Origin: Hydrogenophilales bacterium
GTDB lineage: Bacteria > Pseudomonadota > Gammaproteobacteria > Burkholderiales > Thiobacillaceae
Length of the DNA: 64,000 nt
Reading direction: 5' to 3'
Assembly (NCBI GenBank): GCA_016703155.1
Contig: JADJCP010000008.1
Location: forward strand, 76,369 to 140,368
The notes under the pieces are model-generated. The model was not told where the DNA came from, ran no database searches, and saw only the letters and a list, made by a program, of their open reading frames with translations. How positions within the stretch are numbered: position 1 is the stretch's first letter; the number at the start of each line of letters is the position of its first letter. Position numbers and translations under genes: made by a program. Positions 35,574 to 44,950 of this stretch are shown here, one piece after another.

Positions 35574-36443
35574 ATGCATCCATCCCTTAAGCTTCTTCGT
35601 CCCCATCAATACTTGAAGAATGGATTTGTGCTGCTGGGGGTACTGTTTTCAGGTCAATGGTTGGAACCTGTTGTATTGCAGGCCTTCATCGCGTTCATGG
35701 CATTTTGTGCCATGTCCAGCGCAGTTTATGTACTCAACGATCTTCTAGATATAGAGGCTGATCGTCAGCATCCTGTAAAGCGAAACCGTCCTTTGGCGGC
35801 AGGCCAGGTATCCGTTCGGACAGGCTGGTTGTTGGCGGCAGCCGCGTCACTGCTGGGGATGATGCTGGGCGCTTTGGTCAATGCCTGGGTGCTGGGTTTA
35901 CTTGTCATTTATGCGTTGATCAATGTGGCTTACTCGATCAGGCTTAAGCATGTGGTCGTTCTTGATGTTTTCATAATTTCGGCCGGATTCATGTTGCGTA
36001 TCCTGGCGGGCACGTCGGGATTGGGCATTGATCCTTCATCCTGGCTATTGCTCTGCGGATTTATGCTGACCTTGTTCCTCGGCTTCACCAAACGGCGGTC
36101 TGAATTGTTGACCTTGGAGCAGTCCGGTGTACATGATCGCGCCTTGACTCGCCAAGTACTGGATGATTACAGCCCAATTGTCATTGAGCAATTCATGGCA
36201 ATCAGCGCGGCCTGTACCATTCTTGCTTATGGACTGTATACGGTGAGTGAAGATACCGTAGTTCGTCACGGAACAGATGACCTCATTTACAGCTTGCCCT
36301 TCGTGGTCTATGGCGTATTTCGCTATATCTATCTGTTGCACAGGAAGGGTAAGGGCGGCGATGCCGCCCGGGACCTCAGTGACCCACATATCCTGACCGC
36401 ACTCCTAGGCTGGTTCATTACTGTCATCTTGGTCCTGTCATGA
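35574..36443 (+). CDS. UbiA-type transferase, probable polyprenyl-phosphate phosphoribosyltransferase
   Basis: 289-residue membrane protein with about eight helices. The prenyl-acceptor motif VLNDLLDIEADRQHPVK (near residue 60) and the second Asp region YSIRLKHVVVLDV identify the UbiA superfamily. The subgroup resembles DppR-type enzymes that put phosphoribose on decaprenyl phosphate rather than ubiquinone enzymes. That reading rests on its neighbours, DprE1- and DprE2-like oxidoreductases. It overlaps the next gene (ATGA). Confidence 0.8.
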   Translation: MHPSLKLLRPHQYLKNGFVLLGVLFSGQWLEPVVLQAFIAFMAFCAMSSAVYVLNDLLDIEADRQHPVKRNRPLAAGQVSVRTGWLLAAAASLLGMMLGALVNAWVLGLLVIYALINVAYSIRLKHVVVLDVFIISAGFMLRILAGTSGLGIDPSSWLLLCGFMLTLFLGFTKRRSELLTLEQSGVHDRALTRQVLDDYSPIVIEQFMAISAACTILAYGLYTVSEDTVVRHGTDDLIYSLPFVVYGVFRYIYLLHRKGKGGDAARDLSDPHILTALLGWFITVILVLS

Positions 36444-37384
36444 CATTGATGCTGGTTTCGCCGCGCCAGATTCGTCAGCTCGCGCTATCGATTCTGGCTG
36501 CTGCAGTGGGCTATTTTCTCTTTGCACTATGGGGCGGCTGGAGAGATGTTGTCGCTGCCATCGGAGCGGTAGGTGCAGGGGGCGTGGTTGTTGCACTGTT
36601 ATTGTCGCTGGTGAATTACGGGCTGAGGTTCACTCGCTGGCAACTCTATCTTCGACGTCTCGGCCTCGAACTGGCGTGGCAACCAAGCTTGCGCATCTAC
36701 TTGACGGGTTTTGCATTGACAACGACGCCCGGTAAAGCCGGGGAGATGCTTCGCGGCCTCTTTCTCAAGCAACATGGGTTGTCCTATAGCCGAGGTGTGG
36801 CCGCATTTGTTAGCGAGCGCCTTTCGGATCTGTTGGCAATCGTATTATTGACCCTGTTGGGCCTCTCGGTGTTGCCCAACGGTCAGAGTTTCATTGGCAT
36901 CGGGGCGGCAGTAGTGATAGGGGGCGTGCTTGTCATGGTCTATGGAGGAACCCGCCCCAACCCTCAACTCGAAATCCATACCGGTCGTTTGGCAAGGGGT
37001 ATCCGGCATGTCCGCGAAATGCTTAATGAGGCACGTTTATGCCACAGCCCAAGGCTATTAGTGATCTCAACACTTTTGTCATTGATCGCTTGGTCTGCTG
37101 AGGCATGGGCCTTCTATTTGATTCTAAGTTGGATAGGTTTTGAGACTGCGTTGGCCTTTGCATTTTCGGTTTACGCTCTGGCCATGCTTGCGGGGGCGCT
37201 CAGTTTCTTGCCAGGTGGCCTGGGGGGTGCCGAGGCCGTGATGACCGGACTGCTTATATGGGCGGGCATGGATAGCCCGCAGGCAATCGCAGCCACCGTA
37301 ATCACCCGTCTAGCAACGCTATGGTTTGCAGTCTTGCTCGGTATCATCGCATTGGGCATGCGCTCGACCTCTACTCCTGAGTAA
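36440..37384 (+). CDS. Flippase-like membrane protein (LPG synthase TM-region family)
   Basis: 314-residue integral membrane protein with about eight helices. LTGFALTTTPGKAGEMLRGLFLK and LSFLPGGLGGAEAVMTGLL are the conserved loops of the UPF0104 / lysylphosphatidylglycerol synthase membrane family. Members lacking the aminoacyl-transferase domain are often encoded with lipid-linked sugar genes and may move such lipids. Here it could flip the polyprenyl-pentose made by its neighbours; this is inference. Confidence 0.7.
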   Translation: MTLMLVSPRQIRQLALSILAAAVGYFLFALWGGWRDVVAAIGAVGAGGVVVALLLSLVNYGLRFTRWQLYLRRLGLELAWQPSLRIYLTGFALTTTPGKAGEMLRGLFLKQHGLSYSRGVAAFVSERLSDLLAIVLLTLLGLSVLPNGQSFIGIGAAVVIGGVLVMVYGGTRPNPQLEIHTGRLARGIRHVREMLNEARLCHSPRLLVISTLLSLIAWSAEAWAFYLILSWIGFETALAFAFSVYALAMLAGALSFLPGGLGGAEAVMTGLLIWAGMDSPQAIAATVITRLATLWFAVLLGIIALGMRSTSTPE

Positions 37385-37392
37385 CCATCACG

Positions 37393-38700
37393 ATGACTTC
37401 CGATTTGCTGCCCCGGAATCGCTATCCAAAGCCAGCACACCAGGTGGTACTAAATATTTCCGACCGGGCACGTGACCTGCCGGCGGCCGCTTCGGGAACA
37501 AATAGCGTGCTTCCACGCGGAAATGGGCGTAGTTATGGTGATGTTTGCTTGAACGATGGCGGCACTCTCTTGGTGACACGGCGATTGGATCGCTTCATTG
37601 CCTGGGATAGGTCTACAGGCCGCTTAATTTGTGAGAGTGGGGTATTGCTCGCAGATATTCTCAAACTGGTGGTGCCCCAAGGCTGGTTTTTGCCGGTCAC
37701 GCCGGGCACCCGACTAGTCAGTGTGGGTGGTGCCATTGCAAATGATGTCCATGGCAAGAACCACCATGTTGCTGGCAGTTTTGGCCACCATGTCATTCGC
37801 TTTGAATTATTGCGCACCGATGGCGAAAGAAAGCTATGCGTTAGCGGCGACGATTGGTACAGGGCCAGTGTAGGCGGCTTGGGCTTGACAGGGTTAATAA
37901 CCTGGGCTGAACTGCAGCTCATGCCGGTGGCCAATTCCGGCATGCTTACTGAAAGCTTGCGTTTTTCCAGCTTGGCGGATTTCCGGCCATTGAATAGGGA
38001 TGCGGAGACGCGTTGGCCTTACACCGTTTCGTGGATAGATTGCCTGGCCGTTGGCCGCGCTCGTGGCCGGGGTATATTGATGGCGGGAGCGCATGCCTCG
38101 CCCCTTGCCGATCCGCCCGAGGGACGAGTTGGCCGGAAATCCATGCCTTTTGACCCGCCTTTTTCCCTGATCAACAGGATCAGCCTGAGCATGTTCAATG
38201 TGGCCTACTACCATCGACCACTGCCAAAAGGCCCGAAGCTAGTTCATTACAATCCGTACTTTTATCCGTTGGATGCCATTCAGAATTGGAACCGGATATA
38301 CGGACAGCGAGGGTTCTTTCAATATCAGTGTGTCATTCCACCCAATGCCGCAGAAGACGCGATCCAGGCGCTGCTCACCCGCATCAGCAGCAGCGGCATG
38401 GGATCGTTCCTGGCTGTCCTGAAGACCTTTGGCCGTCATCATCCCCCTGCTGGCATGCTTTCATTTCCACGGCCTGGCGCCACCCTGGCGTTAGACTTTC
38501 CCAACCTGGGTGCCAAGTGTGAATCCTTGTTTCGGCAGTTAGACAGCATTGTTCTGGAGGCTGAAGGTGCACTCTACCCAGCCAAGGATGCCCGAATGTC
38601 GTCAGAAATGTTCCGTCATTCCTTTCCTGCATGGGAAGCGTTCAGCCAGTATATCGATCCATGCATATCGTCCGGCTTTTGGCGCCGGGTTGTGGAGTAG
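37393..38700 (+). CDS. FAD-dependent oxidoreductase, DprE1-like
   Basis: 435-residue FAD-binding type 4 oxidase resembling decaprenylphosphoryl-ribose 2'-oxidase. FAD-binding features are PRGNGRSYGDVCLN near residue 45 and VTPGTRLVSVGGAIANDVHGK near residue 105, with the HHVAGSFGHH motif typical of DprE1. With the SDR gene downstream it would epimerise polyprenyl-phosphoryl ribose to arabinose. No signal peptide. It starts eight bases after the flippase-like gene. Confidence 0.8.
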   Translation: MTSDLLPRNRYPKPAHQVVLNISDRARDLPAAASGTNSVLPRGNGRSYGDVCLNDGGTLLVTRRLDRFIAWDRSTGRLICESGVLLADILKLVVPQGWFLPVTPGTRLVSVGGAIANDVHGKNHHVAGSFGHHVIRFELLRTDGERKLCVSGDDWYRASVGGLGLTGLITWAELQLMPVANSGMLTESLRFSSLADFRPLNRDAETRWPYTVSWIDCLAVGRARGRGILMAGAHASPLADPPEGRVGRKSMPFDPPFSLINRISLSMFNVAYYHRPLPKGPKLVHYNPYFYPLDAIQNWNRIYGQRGFFQYQCVIPPNAAEDAIQALLTRISSSGMGSFLAVLKTFGRHHPPAGMLSFPRPGATLALDFPNLGAKCESLFRQLDSIVLEAEGALYPAKDARMSSEMFRHSFPAWEAFSQYIDPCISSGFWRRVVE

Positions 38701-38702
38701 CC

Positions 38703-39450
38703 ATGAAACGAATTGTTATATTTGGAGCCACGTCCGCCATTGCTACGGCTTGTGCAAAACGATGGATCAGCCAGGGGGCACACGTATTCTTGGTGGGCCG
38801 CGACCCCGGCAAGCTTGCCGGAATTGTTGCGGACCTCAAGGTTCGAGCGAATCCAGATCAGCGTATTGAAGTATCCGCGGCGGATCTCAATGATATTGAT
38901 CGACATGAGGCGCTCTTTGAACAAGCCGCAAGTGCGCTGGGCGGAATTGATGCTGTCTTGATCGCCCATGGCACCCTACCAAATCAATCGGAGTGCCAAG
39001 CTTCTGCCGCGCTGACCTTGGCGGAAATCCATACCAATGGCCTAAGTGTGGTTGCCCTGGCCACCCTGGCGGGCAATCGGTTTGAAGCTCAGGGAACCGG
39101 CTCCATCGGAGTGATCAGTTCTGTTGCAGGCGATAGAGGACGGCAAAGCAACTATGTCTACGGCGCCGCAAAAGGCATGGTCAGCATCTTCTTGCAGGGC
39201 ATGCGCAATCGCCTGTCTCGGCATGGCGTAACCGTAACTACCATCAAGCCAGGATTCGTCGATACTCCGATGACGGCGGGGTTCGAGAAGAAAGGCATCC
39301 TTTGGGCGCAGCCTGAAACAGTGGCCAAGGGTATTGTCAACGCCATGGCAAAGGGGCGTGACGAAGTCTATCTGCCGGGTTTTTTGGCGCATCATCATGC
39401 TGACAATCCGGCACATACCAGAATTTGTCTTCAAGCGCCTTTCGTTGTAA
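38703..39450 (+). pseudogene. DprE2-like short-chain dehydrogenase, frameshift near C-terminus
   Basis: NAD(P)-dependent reductase that would complete the ribose-to-arabinose epimerisation. The N-terminal Rossmann motif is IVIFGATSAIATACAKRW; SVAGDRGRQSNYVYGAAKG holds the catalytic Tyr and Lys. Six T residues at 39380-39385, one more than expected, shift the frame at VYLPGF. In the corrected frame the protein ends WRIIMLTIRHIPEFVFKRL at TAA 39448-39450. As read, the gene fuses with the next one, which I treat as an artefact of the indel. Confidence 0.78.
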
Positions 39451-40044
39451 TGGCTATGCATGTTGCCTTGTTTGATTTCGACGGCACCCTGACCCGGCGC
39501 GACACTTTGTTGCCCTTCCTTAGCCGGGTGCGGGGCCCGGTACGGCTGGCATTGGATCTGTGTCTTGTTTCGCCATGGCTTGCGGGATATGCCAGCCGCA
39601 TAATGAGCAATACGCTCGCCAAAGAGGCTTTGCTGCGGCAGTGTCTCGGTGGCATGACCATGGCCGACTTGCAGTTGGTTGCGGAAACCTTCGCGCGGGT
39701 GGATATTCCCGGCCTGTTGCGCTCGGACACGATGGACAAGCTTCGCCAGCACCAGGACAAGGGGGATTGCTGCGTCTTGGTCAGCGCATCGTTATCTCTT
39801 TATCTTGAGCCATGGGGGGCGCGCCGTCGGTTTCAATCACATACTCAGCACTCAGTTGGAGTGCCTTCCTGAAATTGGCGTGACCGGGCACCTGCAAGGG
39901 GGAAACTGCCATGGGGCCGAAAAGGTAAATCGAATAATAAAACTTCTGGACGGCCAAGATGTGTGCCATATCACTGCCTACGGTGACAGCGCGGGTGACC
40001 GGGAAATGCTCGCCTACGCTGACCAAGGTTGTTGGATTAGATGA
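39450..40044 (+). pseudogene. HAD-IB family phosphatase, frameshifted
   Basis: Phosphatase of the SerB-like HAD-IB group, a candidate for removing the 5-phosphate from polyprenyl-phosphoribose. The nucleophile motif ALFDFDGTLTRRDTLLPF is at the start. A run of six G at 39813-39818, one too many, breaks the frame. The adjacent frame continues AVGFNHILSTQLEC and ends with ITAYGDSAGDREML, the HAD motif IV. The last codons overlap the next gene by four bases. Confidence 0.72.
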
Positions 40045-41939
40045 TGCTGTTCATACGCCTGGAGAAGTGGCTGCAGGCACCGTGGCGGGTGTTTTTTTTG
40101 TATGGGCTATTCACACTTCTCTGGGCACCGGCACTGGTCATGGCACCACGTTTTTGGGCGGAGGATGGCAATGTGTACTACCTCCAGGCTCGGGCGGTTG
40201 ATGCCTGGGATGCGCTCCTGGGCATGCCGCTGGGCTATCTCTCGTTACCGGCCAATCTCGCGGGGGTGATTTCGGCCAAACTGCCCTTACTGTACGCGCC
40301 CTATGGGGGATTTTTCGTCTCCCTTGCCATTCAAATGGGATTGCTCTGGGTGATCATGGCCAATCGTTATTTTGACGGCCGCCCACTGTGGCAAGGTGCC
40401 TTGGCGCTGATTCCAGTGGTCTTGGTTCAGTCATTCGAAACCTGGTTGAATGCCATCAACAGCCAATTCTGGCTGGCATTGGCGGCAGCACTGGTCCTGG
40501 CCGCGCCCGGGGGGACGTTCACGCCCGGGCGTCACAGCGTCAATGGCCTGGTCTTGATATTGGCGGGACTCTCCGGCCCTGTATCGGCCTTTTTGGCGCC
40601 CTTATTCGTGCTGCGGGCCATACACGAACGACGGTGGCATTGGGGGCTTTATGCGCTGCCGGTATCCATCGGTGCCTTGTTGGTAATATTTGTGGCGCCC
40701 TCCGGTGGGCGTGTGCTCTCGTTTCCGCTAGACATTTTTGCCCTGTCCGCTGCGTTTCAATTGTTCCTCAACAATTTTTGTATTGAATGTGCTAGGACGG
40801 TTTGGGCCCAGGCCTATGAGTTGCAGCCTTATGCCGATTTGTTCCTGCTGGGCGTGCTGCTGGTGTACGGTGGGTTATTCGTTCGGGCCGATCGGCTAGG
40901 ACGCTGGTTGCTGGTGGCTTCATTTTTGCTCCTCTGCTTGAGTTTTGTCGGGATGCTGGGTAAGGAAGGCTTGTTGGGCGTGCCCACATATAGCAATTCC
41001 CGGTATTTCTTTGTGCCTGCCGCATTGCTGTTCGCAGCTGTTTTGAGCGGATACGCCCAAGGCCGCCGATGGCTGGGCGGCGTCCTTCTATTGTTTGTTT
41101 TGAATGGTTTGTATTTCGGCGCCGAGTATCGTGTGGTGGGCGAAAAAGATGGCAAGCACTGGAAGCGGAGTGTCCGAGCATATGAAAGTGGGCGGGAGAG
41201 TGTGGTGTATTTCAACCGCCCACTATGTGCGTTCGTGCCCGATCGGAAGGCCGGTGCCCTGTCGCCACCCGTGTTGTCGGCCGGCACAGCGACGGAGTTG
41301 GTATTCGGCGTGCCTGAAAATATCCCCAAGGATGCCAGGAATATCTACTTGTTTCGGTTCACTGAGGATGAGCCACATGTCTTTCAGAAGCACATGGGTG
41401 AATGGCAGATAAGCCAACTTTTCTTGACTGGCGTCCCAGCGTTGGGTCACTGCTACGGCGGTGATATTGCGGACCCTGTACGTTGGGCGCAGATCCAGAA
41501 TGGTCAGTTGTATGTAGATAGAAGTGAATTGGGCCCCTTGAGCGGTCATTCCTACTTACTGGGTTACGGTGAGAACATGGCGGCTATGCTGGCTCATGGT
41601 AGTTTCATGCGCTTTAACGGTTCGGAGCTGGCTGCGCGAGTGCCTGAGGTCGATGAGGCCAGTGACAATGCGGCTTCGGCGAAACGTATTTTCTCTCCGG
41701 CAGAAATTGATGGCATAGCCCTAGACTTATGCGCTGGGTGGGGATGGAATTGCGGTATTCCAGCTGCGGATGCTTTCTGTAAGTCCATGGGCTTTGACTT
41801 CGCGCTGAGTTATGACACTAGGCTCGATACCCCTCCAACAAGGATCATCTCCACAGGTGAACTTTGTCAGGAAGCCACATGCGACCGTATTGCATCGGTC
41901 ACTTGTATCACGGGTGGTCCTTGGGGCGGTGGCGATTAG
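40041..41939 (+). CDS. Large membrane protein, probable GT-C-type glycosyltransferase
   Basis: 632-residue protein with about eleven membrane helices in the first 360 residues and a 250-residue soluble C-terminal domain. An acidic motif WAEDGNVYY in the first outer loop is positioned like the catalytic acidic residues of GT-C enzymes that use polyprenyl-linked sugars. It is the last gene of the pentose-lipid run and could transfer the arabinose or ribose. No known family is certain. Confidence 0.6.
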   Translation: MMLFIRLEKWLQAPWRVFFLYGLFTLLWAPALVMAPRFWAEDGNVYYLQARAVDAWDALLGMPLGYLSLPANLAGVISAKLPLLYAPYGGFFVSLAIQMGLLWVIMANRYFDGRPLWQGALALIPVVLVQSFETWLNAINSQFWLALAAALVLAAPGGTFTPGRHSVNGLVLILAGLSGPVSAFLAPLFVLRAIHERRWHWGLYALPVSIGALLVIFVAPSGGRVLSFPLDIFALSAAFQLFLNNFCIECARTVWAQAYELQPYADLFLLGVLLVYGGLFVRADRLGRWLLVASFLLLCLSFVGMLGKEGLLGVPTYSNSRYFFVPAALLFAAVLSGYAQGRRWLGGVLLLFVLNGLYFGAEYRVVGEKDGKHWKRSVRAYESGRESVVYFNRPLCAFVPDRKAGALSPPVLSAGTATELVFGVPENIPKDARNIYLFRFTEDEPHVFQKHMGEWQISQLFLTGVPALGHCYGGDIADPVRWAQIQNGQLYVDRSELGPLSGHSYLLGYGENMAAMLAHGSFMRFNGSELAARVPEVDEASDNAASAKRIFSPAEIDGIALDLCAGWGWNCGIPAADAFCKSMGFDFALSYDTRLDTPPTRIISTGELCQEATCDRIASVTCITGGPWGGGD

Positions 41940-42101
41940 TCTGCTCTTCCCATTGTCGTCGCCGGCGTGAAACTGGTTTAAACCAGCCGACAAGAAACCG
42001 GTCTGTTTGTGCGGCGGTGCCGAGTGAGTGGTGCAGACGAGGCGAAGCCGGCGGTGACGCGAAGTCACGGCCGGCAGAATGAGGAAGGTGGAGGGGCGCG
42101 A
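41940..42101. other. Edge of IS21-like remnant with 14-bp palindrome
   Basis: The gap contains the perfect palindrome CTGGTTTAAACCAG (41971-41984) and GCCGGCGTGAAACTGG, a word resembling IS21-family terminal repeats. It probably represents the left end of the insertion sequence whose istB lies to the right. Confidence 0.45.
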
Positions 42102-42848
42102 TCAGGTGTCGTTCTGCTCGCGCATGCGATAGCTGGGGCCCTCGATCATGACCGACTCGGCGTGATGCAGCAGGCGGTCGAGCAAGGCCGAGGTCAGGGT
42201 ACTGTCGTTGTTGAAGATTTCTGGCCACTGCTTGAAGGCGCGGTTGGTGGTGATGACGGTCGAGCCGCGCTCGTAGCGTTGGCTGATCACCTGAAACAGG
42301 CTGTCGGCGCCGAACTTGTCGATGGGCAGATAGCCGAGTTCATCGATGACCAGAAGGCGGGGCTTCATCAACCGAGCCATTTCCCGCTTGATGCCGCCGG
42401 TGGCCTGCGCGGCGGCGAGCCCATTGACGATCTCGACCGCGCTCGTGAACAGCGTCGTCTTGCCATGCAGACAGGCGGTATGGGCGAGGGCATTGGCCAG
42501 GTGGGACTTACCGACGCCGACCCCGCCCAGGAAGATCACGTTGCCATGACGGGGCAGAAACTCCAGCCGGAACACCTGTTGCACCTGAGCGCGGTTGATC
42601 TTCTTCGGCCAGTTCCAGTCGAAGCCGTCGAGCGTCTTGATGCCGGGCAGGTGAGCGGCCTTGACCCGGCGGGTGACGAGCGCCTCGTCCCGGCGCGCCA
42701 CTTCGCCGGCCACCAACTGTTCGAGGAAACGCCCGTGCGTCCAGGCCTCGCGCGCCGCCTGTCCGGCCAACTCCGGGTAGTGCTAGACGAAGTACGGCAA
42801 CTGCAAGCGACCGAGTTGCTGGTGCAGCACGGTGTCAATGATCGCCAT
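42102..42848 (-). pseudogene. istB: IS21-family helper ATPase IstB with in-frame TAG
   Basis: Transposition helper ATPase. The 249-codon frame starts MAIIDTVLHQQLGRLQLPYFV, then TAG at 42783-42785, then HYPELAGQAAREAW. Walker A GGVGVGKSHLANAL and Walker B LLVIDELGYLP are intact. A product from a later start would be 222 residues and lack the N-terminal helix. GGAGAGGATC precedes ATG 42848. Confidence 0.85.
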
Positions 42849-42850
42849 GA

Positions 42851-42952
42851 TCCTCTCCGTTCACATAGTCGGGGACATCGGGATACGCCGAGAGATCGGC
42901 GGGGGGCAATTCGAGGTCGAGCGCATCCTGGCGACGCATCAGGACGAGCGGT
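42851..42952 (-). pseudogene. Probable 3' remnant of istA
   Basis: Minus-strand frame SPLVLMRRQDALDLELPPADLSAYPDV directly upstream of istB, in the usual position of the istA C-terminus. It abuts the truncated integrase gene with no spacer, so the IS end was lost. Confidence 0.5.
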
Positions 42953-43294
42953 GACTTCCTCGCGGCTCAGTACCACGGGCAGGGTGCGCGGTACCCGTAC
43001 CGGTTCCATTCCGGCCATCAGTCCAGGTTGCCGGAGGGTGACATCGCAAAAGAAATTCAGTCCCGTGATCGCTGCGTTGAGCGAGATGGGCGAAGTACCC
43101 GAATCGACCAAGTGCAGCTGGTAGCGGCGCAGGTCGTCGATCGTGGCGGTGTCGGGCGAGCGCCCAAGGTACTGGGCGAAGCAGCGCACTGCCCGGAGGT
43201 AATGGCTCTGGGTCTTGGGTGCAAGCTTGCGCATCCGCATGTCGTCCAGCATGCGCTGGCTCAGCGGGCTGATGGGGTGAAGGGTCGTGCTCAT
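42953..43294 (-). pseudogene. Tyrosine recombinase, N-terminal fragment
   Basis: About 114 codons of a phage-integrase-type protein starting MSTTLHPISPLSQRMLDDM with GGAGG upstream. The SAM-like core-binding domain (KTQSHYLRAVRCFAQYLG, ITGLNFFCDVTLRQP) ends at LSREEVT, where IS21 sequence begins. The catalytic domain is absent. It resembles recombinases carried by composite IS elements and is not a functional ICE integrase. Confidence 0.75.
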
Positions 43295-43344
43295 TATGGG
43301 CCTCCAGTCATGAAACGAGGCGGATTGCCTCATTCCACAACGTA

Positions 43345-43925
43345 GGCCGTGCGGGCTACTACCTCAGCCGTACCGCACCGCTCAGCCAGAACCACCCCTA
43401 CCGCGCGAGCGGTTTAGTCCTCTGGCCGATTCGAGCCAACGTCCAACTCAAGTTGGTCGCCGTAAACCAGTCATCCAGGAGAGCCTGAACAGGAAAATTT
43501 CGATACCGTCCTCAACGGCGGCTCATGGCCGAGTCCCGACCCCCATTTGCATTATGCCCTGCCCACTGGAACGGCAGGTGGGCTCAGTAAGCTGCCGCTC
43601 TGAGCCTCGCCAGTTCATGCCAGCCAACGTCATCAAACGTTGATAGCCGAAGTTCGGACCGACCGACGTTAACAATCGATTTAGAGTTATCCACAGTTTT
43701 GGTGAGTAACTCTGTGGATAACCAGGGTTTTCTTCGACTTGTCACATGGTTGCAAGCCTGCCCTTGATACGTGCATTTCAGGAGGTATAAACATGTCATT
43801 GGCCACACGAACAGAACCGAGCGGACACGCCAAATGCGCTTGACAAATGGCTGCTTATTTAGTTGACTAATAGCGTACTTCCTGGCCTTCGGGCTCGTCT
43901 ACTGGTGCGTCATCCAGTCCCTTAA
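43345..43925. other. 580-base region without a clear gene
   Basis: No convincing coding region. It contains a pair of DnaA boxes (43687-43721). A 16-codon frame with a strong AGGAGG site (43793-43843, MSLATRTEPSGHAKCA) could be a truncated gene start or leader peptide. A TTGACA word lies at 43840-43845. Confidence 0.5.
43686..43722. promoter_or_regulatory. Inverted pair of consensus DnaA boxes
   Basis: TTATCCACA at 43687-43695 and its complement TGTGGATAA at 43713-43721 are both exact DnaA-box matches and form an 11-bp inverted repeat GTTATCCACAG / CTGTGGATAAC. The spacing is 17 bases. It may couple ICE replication or gene expression to the host initiator. Confidence 0.65.
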
Positions 43926-44090
43926 GCGCGGTCAGCCTTGTAACCGCGCCGGTTCTCAGGAATCGAGGCAAAATTGTGAGTCTAAATCGCCGGTTAGCCG
44001 GCTTCCTTCGGGTCGCAAGACCCACATCCCACTGGGGAGACTATCTCTCCCCAGCGCGGGCGATGGTCTCCCCGTTTTTTGGAGATCATC
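43926..44090 (+). promoter_or_regulatory. Structured leader R1 of the DUF3577 gene
   Basis: Module 1: hairpin GCGCGGT/ACCGCGC (43926-43949) whose loop GCCT can pair with AGGC at 43966-43969, enclosing a second hairpin CGGTTC/GAATCG. Module 2: hairpin CTGGGGAGA/TCTCCCCAG (44032-44054). Module 3: ten-pair stem GATGGTCTCC / GGAGATCATC (44062-44071 with 44081-44090) that buries the Shine-Dalgarno directly before the ATG. Confidence 0.75.
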
Positions 44091-44552
44091 ATGGAAAACA
44101 CCCCCGCTGTTAATCAAACAGGTGTGCCTCCCGTTGCCGCCGCCATGGTCCAAGATGCGCCCAAAACGCATTTTGACCTTCATGTAACCGGCATCGGTTA
44201 TCTCAATAGGATTCGCCAGGTGCAAGTCAAGAAGGGCTCCTTCTGGGCCTGCTCAATCGCTGCCCTGCATGGGGACATCAACGATCCGGAAACGACGTAC
44301 TTCGATTGCAAGATCGAGGGCTCGGAAGCTCTGGAGCGTGTGAAATTCCTGGCGAGTGCAGTCGAGAAGAAGATGAAGGTGGTCGTGAGCTTCAAGCTCA
44401 GCGACATCTATGCCGAAACATTCCAGTACCAGACCGGCGACAAGGCTGGTCAGACGGGTTGCTCCATCAAGGGGCGCCTGCTTCAAATAAGGTCGGCAAA
44501 GATTGACGGCATGACCGTTGATTTTGCCGACCCGGTTCGTATTGCTGCATAA
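44091..44552 (+). CDS. DUF3577 / STY4534-type ICE replication protein
   Basis: 153-residue protein of the STY4534 ICE family. The core FDLHVTGIGYLNRIRQVQVKKG and FWACSIAALHGD form an OB-like beta structure; DCKIEGSEALERV follows. The start is ATG 44091, immediately after the SD-sequestering hairpin of leader R1; a start four codons earlier would lie inside that hairpin. It begins the accessory operon whose genes share structured leaders. Confidence 0.8.
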   Translation: MENTPAVNQTGVPPVAAAMVQDAPKTHFDLHVTGIGYLNRIRQVQVKKGSFWACSIAALHGDINDPETTYFDCKIEGSEALERVKFLASAVEKKMKVVVSFKLSDIYAETFQYQTGDKAGQTGCSIKGRLLQIRSAKIDGMTVDFADPVRIAA

Positions 44553-44871
44553 TCCCGCAGCCAAGACCCCCACGGGGTCTTGTTTGAGTCTTGGGCTCAG
44601 GACTCAAACAAGTCTCCCAGGCTCCCGATTTCCCTCGTTTGGACGTTCGAGCATAAAACGTCCAACTAAATGCACAGTCAGCCCTGAACACTGTGCGCCA
44701 CCGCAAGGTGGCGGGCCTAATCTCAAAAAACCGGGTTGTGGCGCATAGAGTCTTCAAAGTCTCGACAACGCCATTGACGCGATTCCCTGTCGCGCTCTCC
44801 CTGCCCACGGCCTTGGCCGTGACTCGTCCGGAAGACGGGCATTAGATCGACCCTACCATCGGTTTCAGTCC
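44553..44871 (+). other. Intergenic hairpin string after the DUF3577 gene
   Basis: Successive hairpins: AAGACCCC/CGGGGTCTT (44573-44592 region, terminator-like), GTTTGAGTC/GACTCAAAC, TTGGACGTT/AACGTCCAA, then pseudoknot module R2, and CACGGCC/GGCCGTG. No gene is visible in these 319 bases. The string suggests RNA processing or attenuation. Confidence 0.5.
44672..44717 (+). ncRNA. Pseudoknot-like module R2
   Basis: Hairpin GCACAGT/ACTGTGC with loop CAGCCCTGAAC, then GCCACC-GCAA-GGTGGC, then GGGC that can pair with loop GCCC. Same layout as the module before 46915, 47365, 49723 and 51276 but with different stem bases. Confidence 0.7.
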
Positions 44872-44950
44872 TTTCGAGGATTGCGGCCGATGGAATCCCC
44901 ACCTACCCGCCATGCCGGTTCTACCCGGGTGGCCTCAATTTTCTCAACCT

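Noticed and set aside
42009..43124. 371-codon plus-strand frame over the IS21 region
   Set aside because: It is the antisense of istB and the integrase fragment, both clearly recognisable on the minus strand.
42953..43294. Integrase of the ICE
   Set aside because: Only the N-terminal domain remains, fused to IS21 sequence in the middle of the element; it cannot catalyse integration.
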